Below are positions 9,467-17,728 of a stretch of 64,000 nt of DNA, in pieces. The notes beneath the pieces were generated by a model, which saw only the letters and a program-made list of their open reading frames with translations, was not told where the DNA came from and did no database searches. A program made the position numbers and the translations under genes. Source of the stretch: Desulfocurvibacter africanus subsp. africanus DSM 2603 (lineage in GTDB: Bacteria > Desulfobacterota > Desulfovibrionia > Desulfovibrionales > Desulfovibrionaceae); the NCBI RefSeq assembly GCF_000422545.1, contig NZ_AULZ01000001.1, positions 186,001 to 250,000 of the forward strand, given 5' to 3'. The number at the start of each line of letters is the position of its first letter. Position 1 is the stretch's first letter.

Positions 9467-11149
9467 ATGCAGCTCAACCGCGGGATTCTGCCCCACCCAT
9501 TACGAACTGCCGGGCGGCTGCGGGACGTGGTTGGCATCCTGGTGAAATACGGTTTCGGCCATGTGGTGGAGGCCCTGCACCTGCCGGGCCGCGAGTTGGT
9601 GCGCAGAATGACCCACGTGGAGCCGGGCATCTCGGTCTGGAAACGCATCCGCCTGGCCATCGAGGAGCTGGGGCCGACGTACATCAAGTTCGGCCAGGTG
9701 CTCAGCCTGCGGCCGGATCTGGTGCCCCTGCCCCTGGCCAAGGAGCTTGGCAATCTACAGGAGCGTGTGCGGCCCGAGAACTTCGAGGACATTCGGGCCG
9801 TGGCGGAAGAGTCCCTGGGCAAGCCCCTAGGCGAGTGCTTCAGCGAATTCGCTCGCGAGCCCATGGCTACAGGCTCCCTGGCCCAGGTACACAAGGCAGT
9901 GCCGCGCTGCTCCAGCCAGATCGTGGCGGTCAAGATCCTGCGGCCGGACATACGCGAAACCGTGGCCTCGGACCTGGATCTGCTGGCGAACATGGCCAAC
10001 ATGGCTAACCAGCATGTCGAGTCCCTGCGCTCCTTCGATCTGCCCAGCGTTGTGCGCGAGCTGGGCAAGATGCTGGCCCGCGAGATGAACTTCCTCAATG
10101 AAGCCCAGAACATGGCCATCTTCCGCCGCAACTTCGCCGAGGACCCCGGCGTGTACTGCCCGGCGGTCCTCCCCGAGCTGACCACGGCCGAGGTGCTGAC
10201 CATGGAGCTCGTCACGGGCGTGCGCATCACCGAGTACGTCGGCTCCGCCGAGGAACGGGACCGCCTGGCGCACATCGGCATGGAGTCCGCCCTGCGCCAG
10301 ATTCTGGAATTCGGCATGTTCCACGCCGACCCGCACCCCGGCAACCTGCGCATCGTGGAACGCCCGGACGGCCAGGGGCATGCCCTCGCCTTCCTGGACT
10401 GGGGCATGTCCGGCCGTCTAACGGAACGCCAGCGCGGCGTTCTCTTCGACTTTTTCATGGCCCTGTCCCGCAGGCAAAGCCGCACCCTGGTGCGCGCGCT
10501 CAGGGACATGAGCATGTCCGCCCCGCCGCTCCTGGACGACACGGGCCTGGAGGCCGAACTGCTCTATCTGCTGGACCGCCTGCACGATCCGGCCGGCCAG
10601 GGCGAGCTTGTCAGCGGCCCGCTCATCGACATGGTCAACCTGTGCCGAGAGTACGGGCTCAGGCTGCGGCCGGACTACGTGTACACCACGCGGGCCCTGG
10701 TGGCCTCGGAGGCCGCCGGACGCATAATCTCCCCGGACTTCGATGTCATGGGCGAGTTGCAGCCCATGGCCAGGCGCTATCTGCGCAAGCGCATCGGCAA
10801 GCTGTTCTCCGAGAACGCCATCATCGACGGCGCGGAGGACCTGTTCGGGTTCCTGCGCAGCCTGCCCGAGCGCGTGGGCTTCTTCTTCCGGCTCGTGGAG
10901 GCGGGCAAGCTGGGCATCGAGTTCAGCCACAAAAACCTGGAGAGCTTCGAAAAGACCCTGAGCGACGTGGGCAAGCGATTGGCCACGGCGCTCATCACCG
11001 CAGCGCTCATAATCGGCTCCTCGCTCGTGGTGGCCGCGGACGCCGGACCACATTGGCGCGGCCAGCCGGTGCTGGGGCTGGTTGGCTACATCCTGTCGGG
11101 CGTTTTCGGCGCCTGGCTGGTATGGAGTATGGTGTTTCACAAAAAATGA
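9467..11149 (+). CDS. UbiB/AarF/COQ8-family atypical kinase
   Basis: 560 aa. Membrane-anchored protein-kinase-like ATPase. Visible: the KxGQ motif in PTYIKFGQVLS (Lys74-Gln77), the family's Ala-rich nucleotide loop ATGSLAQVH (134-142), the invariant Lys156 in VAVKILRP, NFLNEAQN, HADPHPGN and the DFG-equivalent LDWGMSG. Two C-terminal hydrophobic helices (ITAALIIGSSLVVAA and a final one ending LVWSMVF) anchor it. In aerobes the family supports ubiquinone synthesis; if this is an anaerobe, the equivalent would be menaquinone or another lipid process, so I do not assign ubiB. A phasin-like coiled-coil gene follows after a MITE, a pairing also known elsewhere. Confidence 0.93.
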   Translation: MQLNRGILPHPLRTAGRLRDVVGILVKYGFGHVVEALHLPGRELVRRMTHVEPGISVWKRIRLAIEELGPTYIKFGQVLSLRPDLVPLPLAKELGNLQERVRPENFEDIRAVAEESLGKPLGECFSEFAREPMATGSLAQVHKAVPRCSSQIVAVKILRPDIRETVASDLDLLANMANMANQHVESLRSFDLPSVVRELGKMLAREMNFLNEAQNMAIFRRNFAEDPGVYCPAVLPELTTAEVLTMELVTGVRITEYVGSAEERDRLAHIGMESALRQILEFGMFHADPHPGNLRIVERPDGQGHALAFLDWGMSGRLTERQRGVLFDFFMALSRRQSRTLVRALRDMSMSAPPLLDDTGLEAELLYLLDRLHDPAGQGELVSGPLIDMVNLCREYGLRLRPDYVYTTRALVASEAAGRIISPDFDVMGELQPMARRYLRKRIGKLFSENAIIDGAEDLFGFLRSLPERVGFFFRLVEAGKLGIEFSHKNLESFEKTLSDVGKRLATALITAALIIGSSLVVAADAGPHWRGQPVLGLVGYILSGVFGAWLVWSMVFHKK

Positions 11150-11154
11150 CAGCT

Positions 11155-11283
11155 TAGAGCATTTTCACTTTGAATATGCTCTAAGCAAGCTATGCGCTGC
11201 ATGGCTTGCCGCCCACGAGGAGTGGGCCGGCTTTGCCGGCCGTAAACGACGAGTGAGGCGTCTTAAAGTAAATCTGTTCCAGA
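11155..11283 (+). mobile_element. MITE-like element, family A, copy 2 (129 bp, diverged centre)
   Basis: Starts with TAGAGCATTTTCACTTTGAA only five bases after the ubiB-like stop codon and ends with the inverted counterpart CTGTTCCAGA. It shares the CATGGCTTGCCGCC core and GAGGCGTCTTAAAG end with the other copies, but the middle is replaced by an unrelated hairpin (CCGGCTTTGCCGG). It ends 17 bp before the phasin-like start codon. Confidence 0.75.
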
Positions 11284-11300
11284 CACATGGAGGCACGACC

Positions 11301-11672
11301 ATGAACGAACTGCTCAAGAAAGGCTTCTTCATCGGCCTGGGCGCCAGCGCGCTCATCAAGGAGTCCTTCGACCGCGCCGCCCGCGAGTTCTCCAAGCGCG
11401 GCGAACAGGCTTCGGAGGAGACGAGCCAGGTGGCCAAGGACTTCCTGCGCGAGGTCCAGCGCCAGCTCGACGCTGTGTCGGAAAAAGGGGCCAAGGAGTT
11501 CGAGCGCCAGGCCGCCGACGCGGGCATCGCAACAAGAGAGGATATCGAGCGGCTGGAGCAACGCATCGCCAGCCTGGAACGCAAGCTCGCAGCAATGCGA
11601 TCCCAAGGCGTGACGGACGAGGAAAAGAAATGCCAGGGCGAAGAGCCGCAAGGAAAGACATTCCAGGTTTAA
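11301..11672 (+). CDS. Phasin-like coiled-coil protein
   Basis: 123 aa. The start at 11301 follows ATGGAGGCACGACC (GGAGG, good spacing). After a short hydrophobic N-terminus (KKGFFIGLGASALIKESFD) the chain is almost all charged helix with heptad character, ending in an REDIERLEQRIASLERKL zipper. This matches the small phasin-family proteins (PhaF/PhaI-like tails) often found beside AarF/UbiB kinases; no PHA synthase gene is in the window, so a granule role is not implied. It could be a partner or membrane-proximal scaffold of the UbiB-like kinase. It is flanked on both sides by MITEs in the same orientation. Confidence 0.7.
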   Translation: MNELLKKGFFIGLGASALIKESFDRAAREFSKRGEQASEETSQVAKDFLREVQRQLDAVSEKGAKEFERQAADAGIATREDIERLEQRIASLERKLAAMRSQGVTDEEKKCQGEEPQGKTFQV

Positions 11673-11690
11673 GCCCGGCCGGATTGAATT

Positions 11691-11819
11691 TAGAGCATTT
11701 TGCTTTTGAAAATGTTCTGCAAGCCGTGCGTCGGCATGGCTTGCCGCCGCGTAGGCGTAGGCGCAATTCACTTGCGCCGTCAACGCCGGAGCGGGCGTCT
11801 TAAAGGCAATATGCCCTAG
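11691..11819 (+). mobile_element. MITE-like element, family A, copy 3 (129 bp)
   Basis: Begins TAGAGCATTTTGCTTTTGAA and ends AAAGGCAATATGCCCTA, an imperfect terminal inverted repeat of about 20 bp. The interior carries two hairpins (GCAAGCCGTGC...GGCATGGCTTGC; GGCGCAATTCACTTGCGCC) and no open frame. It is nearly identical to copy 4 (46871) over the central 90 bp. It begins 18 bp after the phasin-like stop codon. Confidence 0.85.
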
Positions 11820-11855
11820 GTGGGCAAGACATTCCCGGCTCTCGCGCTGGCGTCC

Positions 11856-13268
11856 TTACGGCAGCCCGGCCTTGACCGGATCCTGCCCGGCCTTCCGCAT
11901 GATGGTGCGGTGGATGTCCGTGGCCAGTTCCTTGTGCAGATCAGCGGAATTCCGACGCAGAATGTTGGAGACCACGGCCGCGATGTAAAAGGTTTTCGGA
12001 TCCTTGGCCGGCGACTCGACCACGGCCACGGATGCCAGCAAGTTGACCTTGTTGCCCCGATACTGCCCGCAGTCGAAGCCCGGCTCGTCCGTGCAGGAAT
12101 ACAGCGAGCCGGACTTGAAGTAGAGCGCCGCGTTGTACAGCGCGGGCGAGGCCGCGTAGCGTATGCGCCCCTCGGTGAGGTAGAGCAGGCGCTTCAACTC
12201 GCGGCTGGAGAATTCGTCCACCAGCCTGCCCTGCTCCATGCGCAACATGAAGCGGCACAACTCGCGCACCGTGACGCGGCTTGAGAAACCGGGAGCCAAT
12301 TGCTTGCCGCTACGGGTGAAGAACTTGCCCTGCTGGAGCTGCGCAGAATTCAGGCCGTTGCGCGCCACGGGCTCGATAAGCGTGGCCTTCAGCCAAGCCT
12401 GGCGTTTCGCCTCGGACTCGCCGAAAGCAGCTTCGGCCTTGCCCCGGCTCACGGGATACTCCCGGCCGAAGCGTTGCAGCAGCATGGCCTGCTTGAGCAC
12501 CATGCTCGCGGCGGAATTGGAGCTGGACGAGAGCATCCAGTCCAACCAGGTCCACAGGTTGGCCGCATCGCCCTGACGCAGCGGCCGGAAAGCAAGCTTG
12601 CCGTCCGCCCCGACCAGCGGCACGTCGTGCGAATCGCTGAGTATGACCTCATCGGCCGTGACCATGGTTTCGCACAGCACGCGCTCCCTGGCCTGGATGT
12701 CGTCGGGCCAGGCGTCGGCCAGAGCCTGAAAAAGAGCCAGCCCCACCAGCAGCTTGCCCACGCTCCCGGCCGTGCTGACCTCATCGCCCCGGTGCTCGGC
12801 ATAACGCGGGCGCTCGGGGTCAGAGAAGTCGAGCACGGCGAACGCGAAGCTCGCCGAGTTCTTGCCCAACGTTGCAGTGATCATCTTGCCCAGCTCCTGG
12901 TCCGGCGGCGGCAGATCCAAATTCCTGTTGCCCGTGAGGCGCAAGTCCACCCGTTCAAGCGGCAGGCGCGCCCCGGCCGGCAGCTCCGTGGCCTGGTACG
13001 GCTCCAGGCGGGCGATGCTACGGTTGTCGGCATCGTAGACCGGGTAGGCCGACGCCGATGGTATGCAAAGCAGGAGCGGAAGAGCGCACACCAAAAAGCG
13101 CAGACCGATGAACCGAAGTAAAGAAAGCCTCCGGCGGCCGGGGGGGATGATCCCCCCCGGACCCCCGCGATTTTTCTGTTCAACGCGCTCTTCAACGCGG
13201 ACTTGCGTCAGGGCGCAGGTTCGTCGCGGCGTGCCCATGAGGCGCGCCAGGCATATCAGGTGCGTCAT
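11856..13268 (-). CDS. Class A beta-lactamase-like serine hydrolase, translationally coupled
   Basis: 470 aa from the ATG at 13268, which overlaps the stop of the upstream dikinase-like gene (ATGA). The penicillin-recognising fold is shown by S169-V-G-K172 (SxxK) in STAGSVGKLL, an SSN-type second motif in SSSSNSAASM, and KSG in YFKSGSLY. It is thus a likely PBP/class A-fold enzyme acting in the periplasm; true antibiotic hydrolysis is unproven. The export signal (LRFLVCALPLLLCIPSASA) sits unusually deep, at about residues 52-74, because the first 45 residues include translated GC-rich repeat sequence (GGPGGIIPPGRR). The native start may have been just before RLSLLRFIG; no good start codon survives there. 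Confidence 0.82.
   Translation of the reverse strand: MTHLICLARLMGTPRRTCALTQVRVEERVEQKNRGGPGGIIPPGRRRLSLLRFIGLRFLVCALPLLLCIPSASAYPVYDADNRSIARLEPYQATELPAGARLPLERVDLRLTGNRNLDLPPPDQELGKMITATLGKNSASFAFAVLDFSDPERPRYAEHRGDEVSTAGSVGKLLVGLALFQALADAWPDDIQARERVLCETMVTADEVILSDSHDVPLVGADGKLAFRPLRQGDAANLWTWLDWMLSSSSNSAASMVLKQAMLLQRFGREYPVSRGKAEAAFGESEAKRQAWLKATLIEPVARNGLNSAQLQQGKFFTRSGKQLAPGFSSRVTVRELCRFMLRMEQGRLVDEFSSRELKRLLYLTEGRIRYAASPALYNAALYFKSGSLYSCTDEPGFDCGQYRGNKVNLLASVAVVESPAKDPKTFYIAAVVSNILRRNSADLHKELATDIHRTIMRKAGQDPVKAGLP
13131..13178. repeat. GC-rich hairpin repeat inside the serine hydrolase N-terminus
   Basis: Contains a near-perfect palindrome (GGGGGGGATGATCCCCCCC, 13141-13158) followed by a CCCGCGA tail and T-rich TTTTTCTG, resembling the family B hairpin repeats at 19974, 43606, 58258 and 60026. 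Here it is translated in frame in the opposite gene. Confidence 0.55.
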
Positions 13269-16228
13269 GGAGTACCCCTCATGTTCACGCGTGCGCTGTC
13301 CAGAGCCGTTAGCTCCTTGTCCATGGACAGCAGGAAAGCGTTACGCCGGGCCTTCTCGCTGGTCACGAACGGCCGGATCTGGAACAGGGCCAGCCGACCG
13401 TTCAAGAAGCCGAACTCCATGTCCGCCGGCAGGGCTTCGCCGTTTTGTCCGTGCAGGTCCCGGAAGCGCCTCGGTGCGCTTTCCGCCAACTCGCACAGGA
13501 TTTGCTCCTCGGCCTGGGTCAGAACCATCCCGCCGGCGCAAGGCAGCTTGTCCAGGTCGCCCGTGGGCAAGGCCACACGCTTGAAGGGCTCGGCCGCGGG
13601 AGCCAGGAACACGGATTGGCCCGTGGCCGGCTCCAGGCACAACTCCTCGGCCAGCTGGCCGTCCACGGCGCCGCCCAGGCCCTCGTTGACAGCCACGGAA
13701 ATGCGGCCCTGCCTACCGCCGTGGATGTCCGTGGTCACGAGCACGCCGGATTTGTCGACAGGCACGGTCTGCTGGATAAGCACGGACACGAACAGCCCCG
13801 AGGGGTCCTGCATGTGCGCCTGCCGCCAGCCGTAGGCCCGCTCGCTGAACGGCGAGGCCCATACTTTACGTATGGCCTCCAGAACCTTGTCGAAGCCCAC
13901 TACGTTGGGCACGGTCTTGTTCAGCCCCGCGCCCGTGAAGCCGGGCAGGTCCTCCACGTTGGTGTCGCTGCGCACGAACACGCCGTAACTCCCGTCCGGC
14001 CCGAAGCGCTGCTCCATGGCCGCGCGCAGGCGCTCCGTGAACTCAGGCCCCAGTTCCAGGGACTCGAACCAGCTCCGGGCCTCGGCCAGCAGCTCGGCCT
14101 CGGCCTTTTGTCGGGCCTGACCGTCGCGCATGCCGCGCGCCAAGGCATAGCCCTGGCGCAGGAACTCGCGCATGCTCGGTCCACCCGGCCGCACGGGCCT
14201 TTCCAGTATTTGCGCGTAAACGCCAAAGGGGATGACCAGGCCTTCGGACACGGCCTCGGGGAAGGCCGCCTTGAGTTCGCCCAGGTTGCAGGCCTTGGGC
14301 CCGGCCACGCGACCAGCGTCATCGGCCACCAGGTGGCCCAAGGGAACCAGCTCGGTCACGCCGAGTTCCAGCTTGCCCGTGTCGGCGGGGATGAGGAAAT
14401 CCTTGGGAGCCTGTTCCTGCGGCGCGAACAATGCATCCCAGCGGGGGCCGTCCCGCTCCAGGCGCACCCGTCCGCCGGGGCTCACGGCCAGCACGACCCG
14501 CTGGCCGTTCAGGGCCGCCAGGCTTGGCAACAGGGCTTGGTCCACGGCCGCGTTGGGAATGCCCAGGTTGCGCGCCAGGAGCTGCACGTGGGACAGGGAA
14601 TTGCCCATGCCCAAAGTCAGAATGCCGGCCACGGGCGGCAGGTCCGAGGTAGTGGCCGCCAGGACGTGGATGCCCTCGGACTCCAGGGCCGACAAGGGTT
14701 TGCCCGCCGGATGCACGCGCAGCACGCCCCTGGCCAGGCCGGGATTGAGGCCGCGCAGTCCGCTGGACACGGCCTGCCCCGCCAGCCAGTGCGATAGTCC
14801 CAAAGTACGGTCGGCGTCGGACAGCAGGGCCTCGCACACCGCTGCGTGCAGGGCCAGGGGGCTGGCCCGCAAGCGCTCCTGGGCATAGCGCTCGGCCAAT
14901 GGCTCGATTTGCGCGAACCGCTCAACATCCTGCGAGAAATAATAATGCAAGGAACGCGCGGCCCAATCCGACGCTCGCTCCTGATAGCCGAGCGCTTCCC
15001 GATAGGTGGTAAGCGCCACCCATTCCGCGTCCAGCCCGGCCAACGAGACGCGCAATGCGTCCAACTCCCGGCTGCCGAGCAGGCCCATGCCGTACAGAGC
15101 CTGCGACGCCTGCCCAAGCCAAACGAGTTGTTCGGCTCTGTTCGCAGTGGCCCGAATCCGCAGCAGCTCCGCCGTGAGGCCATAGGCCTCGGCTTCCAGA
15201 TCCAGGCTCAGATCCAGGGCCGCTAAGCGGTCTTCCGCCGTGGCGAAGGCCTCGAAGTCCCGGCGCAAGGCCACCATGGCCCGAGCAACGGCCGCGAAGC
15301 GCTCCGCCGCGCCTCCGTCGCCGCCGTCGCCGTCGAGCAGCGTCGCTTCGGCTCGCAGGATTGCGGCCAGTCCCGGGTCAGCGGCCTTCGCCGCCAAGCT
15401 TTCCAATCCCTCCCGCAGCTTGATCGGCCGGTAGACATCCTGGAGCATGACCACCAACCGTTCGTAGTCCACCAGAAGCTCCAGCTGGCCCAGATGCAGG
15501 GCATAGTCGCGCACGAGTTGGGCGTCCTCCGGCCCCGGCGTGCCGTGCAGCTTGGCGCGCAGGTCGGCGAAGCCTTCGTCGCGGGCCTCGATGCTCGCGG
15601 CAAGACTGCGCGCCTCGGTCAACGGCCCTTGCCAGCGTCCGTGCGGCAGCGACCGCACGGCTTCGCGCAGCACGAGGAAACTGTCCGCGCACCACTCCCG
15701 GCGATCCAGCAGAGCCAGGAGCAGTGCTCGCCCGCTGGCGTCCTCGTCCTGGGCCTGCAGCGCGCCACGGTAGAAGCGCGCCCGGCGGTAGATCCAGCCG
15801 TCGTCGGCCGCCACGAGGTAACGCTCTAGAATCATCTGCTTGAGGGCCGAGGCAAAATCCGCTCGGGACAGGAACTCCTGGATATTCAGCGAGGCAAGAA
15901 CCGTGGCCAGTTCGTAACCGGCCTGGCGCAGGGCCTGGGTTTCCTCGCTCCACTCGCCGTGCTGACGGCCGCCGCCATGGTCCGCGCAGCCATGAGGATC
16001 GGGCGGCAATATCTCTCCGTCGGCGCAGAACCAGCGCAGACGCTTGAATGGCCCGCGCTGGCTGTCCTTCATGTCAGCTACCCAGCCCCTGGCCTGCTCC
16101 TGGTCCAACTCCGGCGGATTCTCGCCCAAGGCCGCGCCCCGGTTCAGCGCCGAAATGAATAACAAGGCAAGGACCAAGGCAGTCAGGAAGCTTGCGCGGG
16201 ACCCGCGCGCCTGCTCGTCTCCAATCAT
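13265..16228 (-). CDS. Secreted dikinase-like protein: phosphohistidine domain followed by PEP/pyruvate-type ATP-grasp domain
   Basis: 987 aa from the ATG at 16228. Residues 12-33 form a signal peptide (FLTALVLALLFISALNRGAA), so export is predicted. Residues about 35-500 are helical with no recognisable family. A swivelling phosphohistidine domain follows (ILTLGMGNSLSHVQLLARNL, with the phosphorylatable His near residue 547), then a PPDK-type nucleotide-binding domain (about 650-985: VIPFGVYAQIL, FVRSDTNVEDLPGFTGAGLN, KVWASPFSERAYGWR, EFGFLNGRLALFQIRP). His domain before ATP-grasp is the order of glucan water dikinases, not of PEP synthase or PPDK, and no PEP-binding barrel is present. The substrate is unknown; a periplasmic ATP-user would be unusual. 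Coupled by ATGA to the serine hydrolase. Confidence 0.8.
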   Translation of the reverse strand: MIGDEQARGSRASFLTALVLALLFISALNRGAALGENPPELDQEQARGWVADMKDSQRGPFKRLRWFCADGEILPPDPHGCADHGGGRQHGEWSEETQALRQAGYELATVLASLNIQEFLSRADFASALKQMILERYLVAADDGWIYRRARFYRGALQAQDEDASGRALLLALLDRREWCADSFLVLREAVRSLPHGRWQGPLTEARSLAASIEARDEGFADLRAKLHGTPGPEDAQLVRDYALHLGQLELLVDYERLVVMLQDVYRPIKLREGLESLAAKAADPGLAAILRAEATLLDGDGGDGGAAERFAAVARAMVALRRDFEAFATAEDRLAALDLSLDLEAEAYGLTAELLRIRATANRAEQLVWLGQASQALYGMGLLGSRELDALRVSLAGLDAEWVALTTYREALGYQERASDWAARSLHYYFSQDVERFAQIEPLAERYAQERLRASPLALHAAVCEALLSDADRTLGLSHWLAGQAVSSGLRGLNPGLARGVLRVHPAGKPLSALESEGIHVLAATTSDLPPVAGILTLGMGNSLSHVQLLARNLGIPNAAVDQALLPSLAALNGQRVVLAVSPGGRVRLERDGPRWDALFAPQEQAPKDFLIPADTGKLELGVTELVPLGHLVADDAGRVAGPKACNLGELKAAFPEAVSEGLVIPFGVYAQILERPVRPGGPSMREFLRQGYALARGMRDGQARQKAEAELLAEARSWFESLELGPEFTERLRAAMEQRFGPDGSYGVFVRSDTNVEDLPGFTGAGLNKTVPNVVGFDKVLEAIRKVWASPFSERAYGWRQAHMQDPSGLFVSVLIQQTVPVDKSGVLVTTDIHGGRQGRISVAVNEGLGGAVDGQLAEELCLEPATGQSVFLAPAAEPFKRVALPTGDLDKLPCAGGMVLTQAEEQILCELAESAPRRFRDLHGQNGEALPADMEFGFLNGRLALFQIRPFVTSEKARRNAFLLSMDKELTALDSARVNMRGTP

Positions 16229-16418
16229 GCTCACCCCCGCTCGGCGCACAGGCGCCAGGTCGATACACCACACTACAGTTTGTAGAGGATGACAGGGGTG
16301 TTGTCAGCAAACGAAGGCAAATAATCACAATTGTCACCTTGCGTACATGCAAGGCTCTGCTAGTTTGATTTGCCAGGTTTAGGCATTCGTTTCGACTTCA
16401 ACCAGTACGGAGCGACCC

Positions 16419-17555
16419 ATGCATGCCTCCAAAGCCCCCCTCGCCTTGGCCGCGCTTTGCGCCATCCTGCTCTGTCTCCCGATGCGCGTTGAGGCCCAGG
16501 ATGACGAGCTTCCGCTGGACAAGATCTCACTGCCATCCGGCTTCGGCATCAGCGTCTACGCCCGTGTGCCCAAGGCGCGCTCTTTGGCCTTGGGCAAAGC
16601 GGGAACTGTTTTCGTCGGCACCCGCGAGGACGCGGTCTATGCAGTGAGCGACCATGATGGCGACCACAAGGCCGATACGGTTTTCACCATTGGCCAAGGC
16701 CTGACCCAGCCCAACGGCGTGGCCTACCGCGACGGAGCGCTCTATGTGGCCGAGATCGGCCGCGTGCTGCGCTACGACGACATTGAAACGCGCCTGGAAG
16801 ATCCGCCTTCGCCCGTGGTGGTCAACGACACTTTCCCCAAAGACGAGTGGCACGGCTGGAAATACATCGCCTTCAGCCCCGACGGCTGGCTCTATGTGCC
16901 CGTGGGCGCGCCGTGCAACGTCTGCGAGCGGCCGGACCCGTACGCGAGCATCATGCGCATGCGCCCGGACGGAAGCGGCCTGGAGGTCTACGCCCGCGGC
17001 ATCCGCAACACCGTGGGCTTCGATTTCCATCCTCAGACCGGCGAACCGTGGTTCACCGGCAACGGCCGCGACTGGGCCGGCGATACCAAGCCGCCCGACA
17101 CGCTCAATCGCGCGGCCGAGCCGGGCCTGCACTATGGATTTCCCACATGCATGGCCCATGAAATACCCAAGCAGCCCGGAGCAAAGGGCAAGTGCGCGAA
17201 GTTCGAGCCGCCGAAGCTGGAGATCCCGGCCCACTCGGCTCCGCTGGGCATGAAGTTCTATACGGGCCAGATGTTCCCCGCGCAGTACCGGGGGCAGGTG
17301 TTCATGGCCGAGCACGGCTCCTGGAACCGCACGGAGCCCGTGGGCTACCGGGTGACCATGGCCAAGCTGAATGGCAACGACGTTGTGGACTACGCGGTAT
17401 TCGCCAGTGGCTGGCTGGAGGCGGACGGCTCCAAATGGGGCCGTCCCGTGGACGTGCTGGTCATGCCCGACGGCGCGCTGCTGGTGAGCGACGACCACGC
17501 GGGCGCGATCTACAGGATCGCCTTCCAAGGCACGGCGCTGGCCCGGAAGAAATGA
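16419..17555 (+). CDS. Periplasmic PQQ-type aldose sugar dehydrogenase / sorbosone dehydrogenase-like beta-propeller
   Basis: 378 aa with a clear signal peptide (APLALAALCAILLCLPMRVEAQ). The rest is a six-bladed beta-propeller of the GSDH/sorbosone dehydrogenase family: SLPSGFGISVYARVPKARSL, TQPNGVAYRDGALYVAE, HGWKYIAFSPDGWLYVPVG, ARGIRNTVGFDFHP, GRDWAGDTKPPDTLN, MAEHGSWNRTEPVGYRV and the terminal RPVDVLVMPDGALLVSDDHAG. Family members oxidise sugars with pyrroloquinoline quinone; the cofactor and substrate here are inferred only. It is divergently transcribed from the dikinase-like gene with 190 bp between them. Confidence 0.85.
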   Translation: MHASKAPLALAALCAILLCLPMRVEAQDDELPLDKISLPSGFGISVYARVPKARSLALGKAGTVFVGTREDAVYAVSDHDGDHKADTVFTIGQGLTQPNGVAYRDGALYVAEIGRVLRYDDIETRLEDPPSPVVVNDTFPKDEWHGWKYIAFSPDGWLYVPVGAPCNVCERPDPYASIMRMRPDGSGLEVYARGIRNTVGFDFHPQTGEPWFTGNGRDWAGDTKPPDTLNRAAEPGLHYGFPTCMAHEIPKQPGAKGKCAKFEPPKLEIPAHSAPLGMKFYTGQMFPAQYRGQVFMAEHGSWNRTEPVGYRVTMAKLNGNDVVDYAVFASGWLEADGSKWGRPVDVLVMPDGALLVSDDHAGAIYRIAFQGTALARKK

Positions 17556-17728
17556 TCCGGGCCTGATCTGAAACTCGCGGGAGGATCGAAAAGCCGCAGC
17601 AAGAGAGCTCTTCGACCCGCGACATTCCTTTGCGACAATGAATGCCGCGCGGTTTTGCAGTCTTTGATATGCACATCACAGGAGGTAGACCGGACGAGGG
17701 GGGACAATCAACAGTCGAGGAGGCCGCC

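Noticed and set aside
9376-10542. A minus-strand extension of the AlkD-like frame across the ubiB-like gene, apparently giving a 614-aa protein
   Set aside because: The added part is Arg/Ser-rich, mirrors the antisense of a well-supported gene and has no family likeness; the ATG at 9375 with its GAGGGGG site gives the normal AlkD length.
13265-16228. Annotation as phosphoenolpyruvate synthase
   Set aside because: The PEP-binding TIM barrel is missing, the phosphohistidine domain precedes the ATP-grasp domain, and the protein is predicted to be exported.
17642-17728. Longer N-terminus of the amidohydrolase
   Set aside because: No ribosome binding site, whereas the ATG at 17729 follows GAGGAGG.
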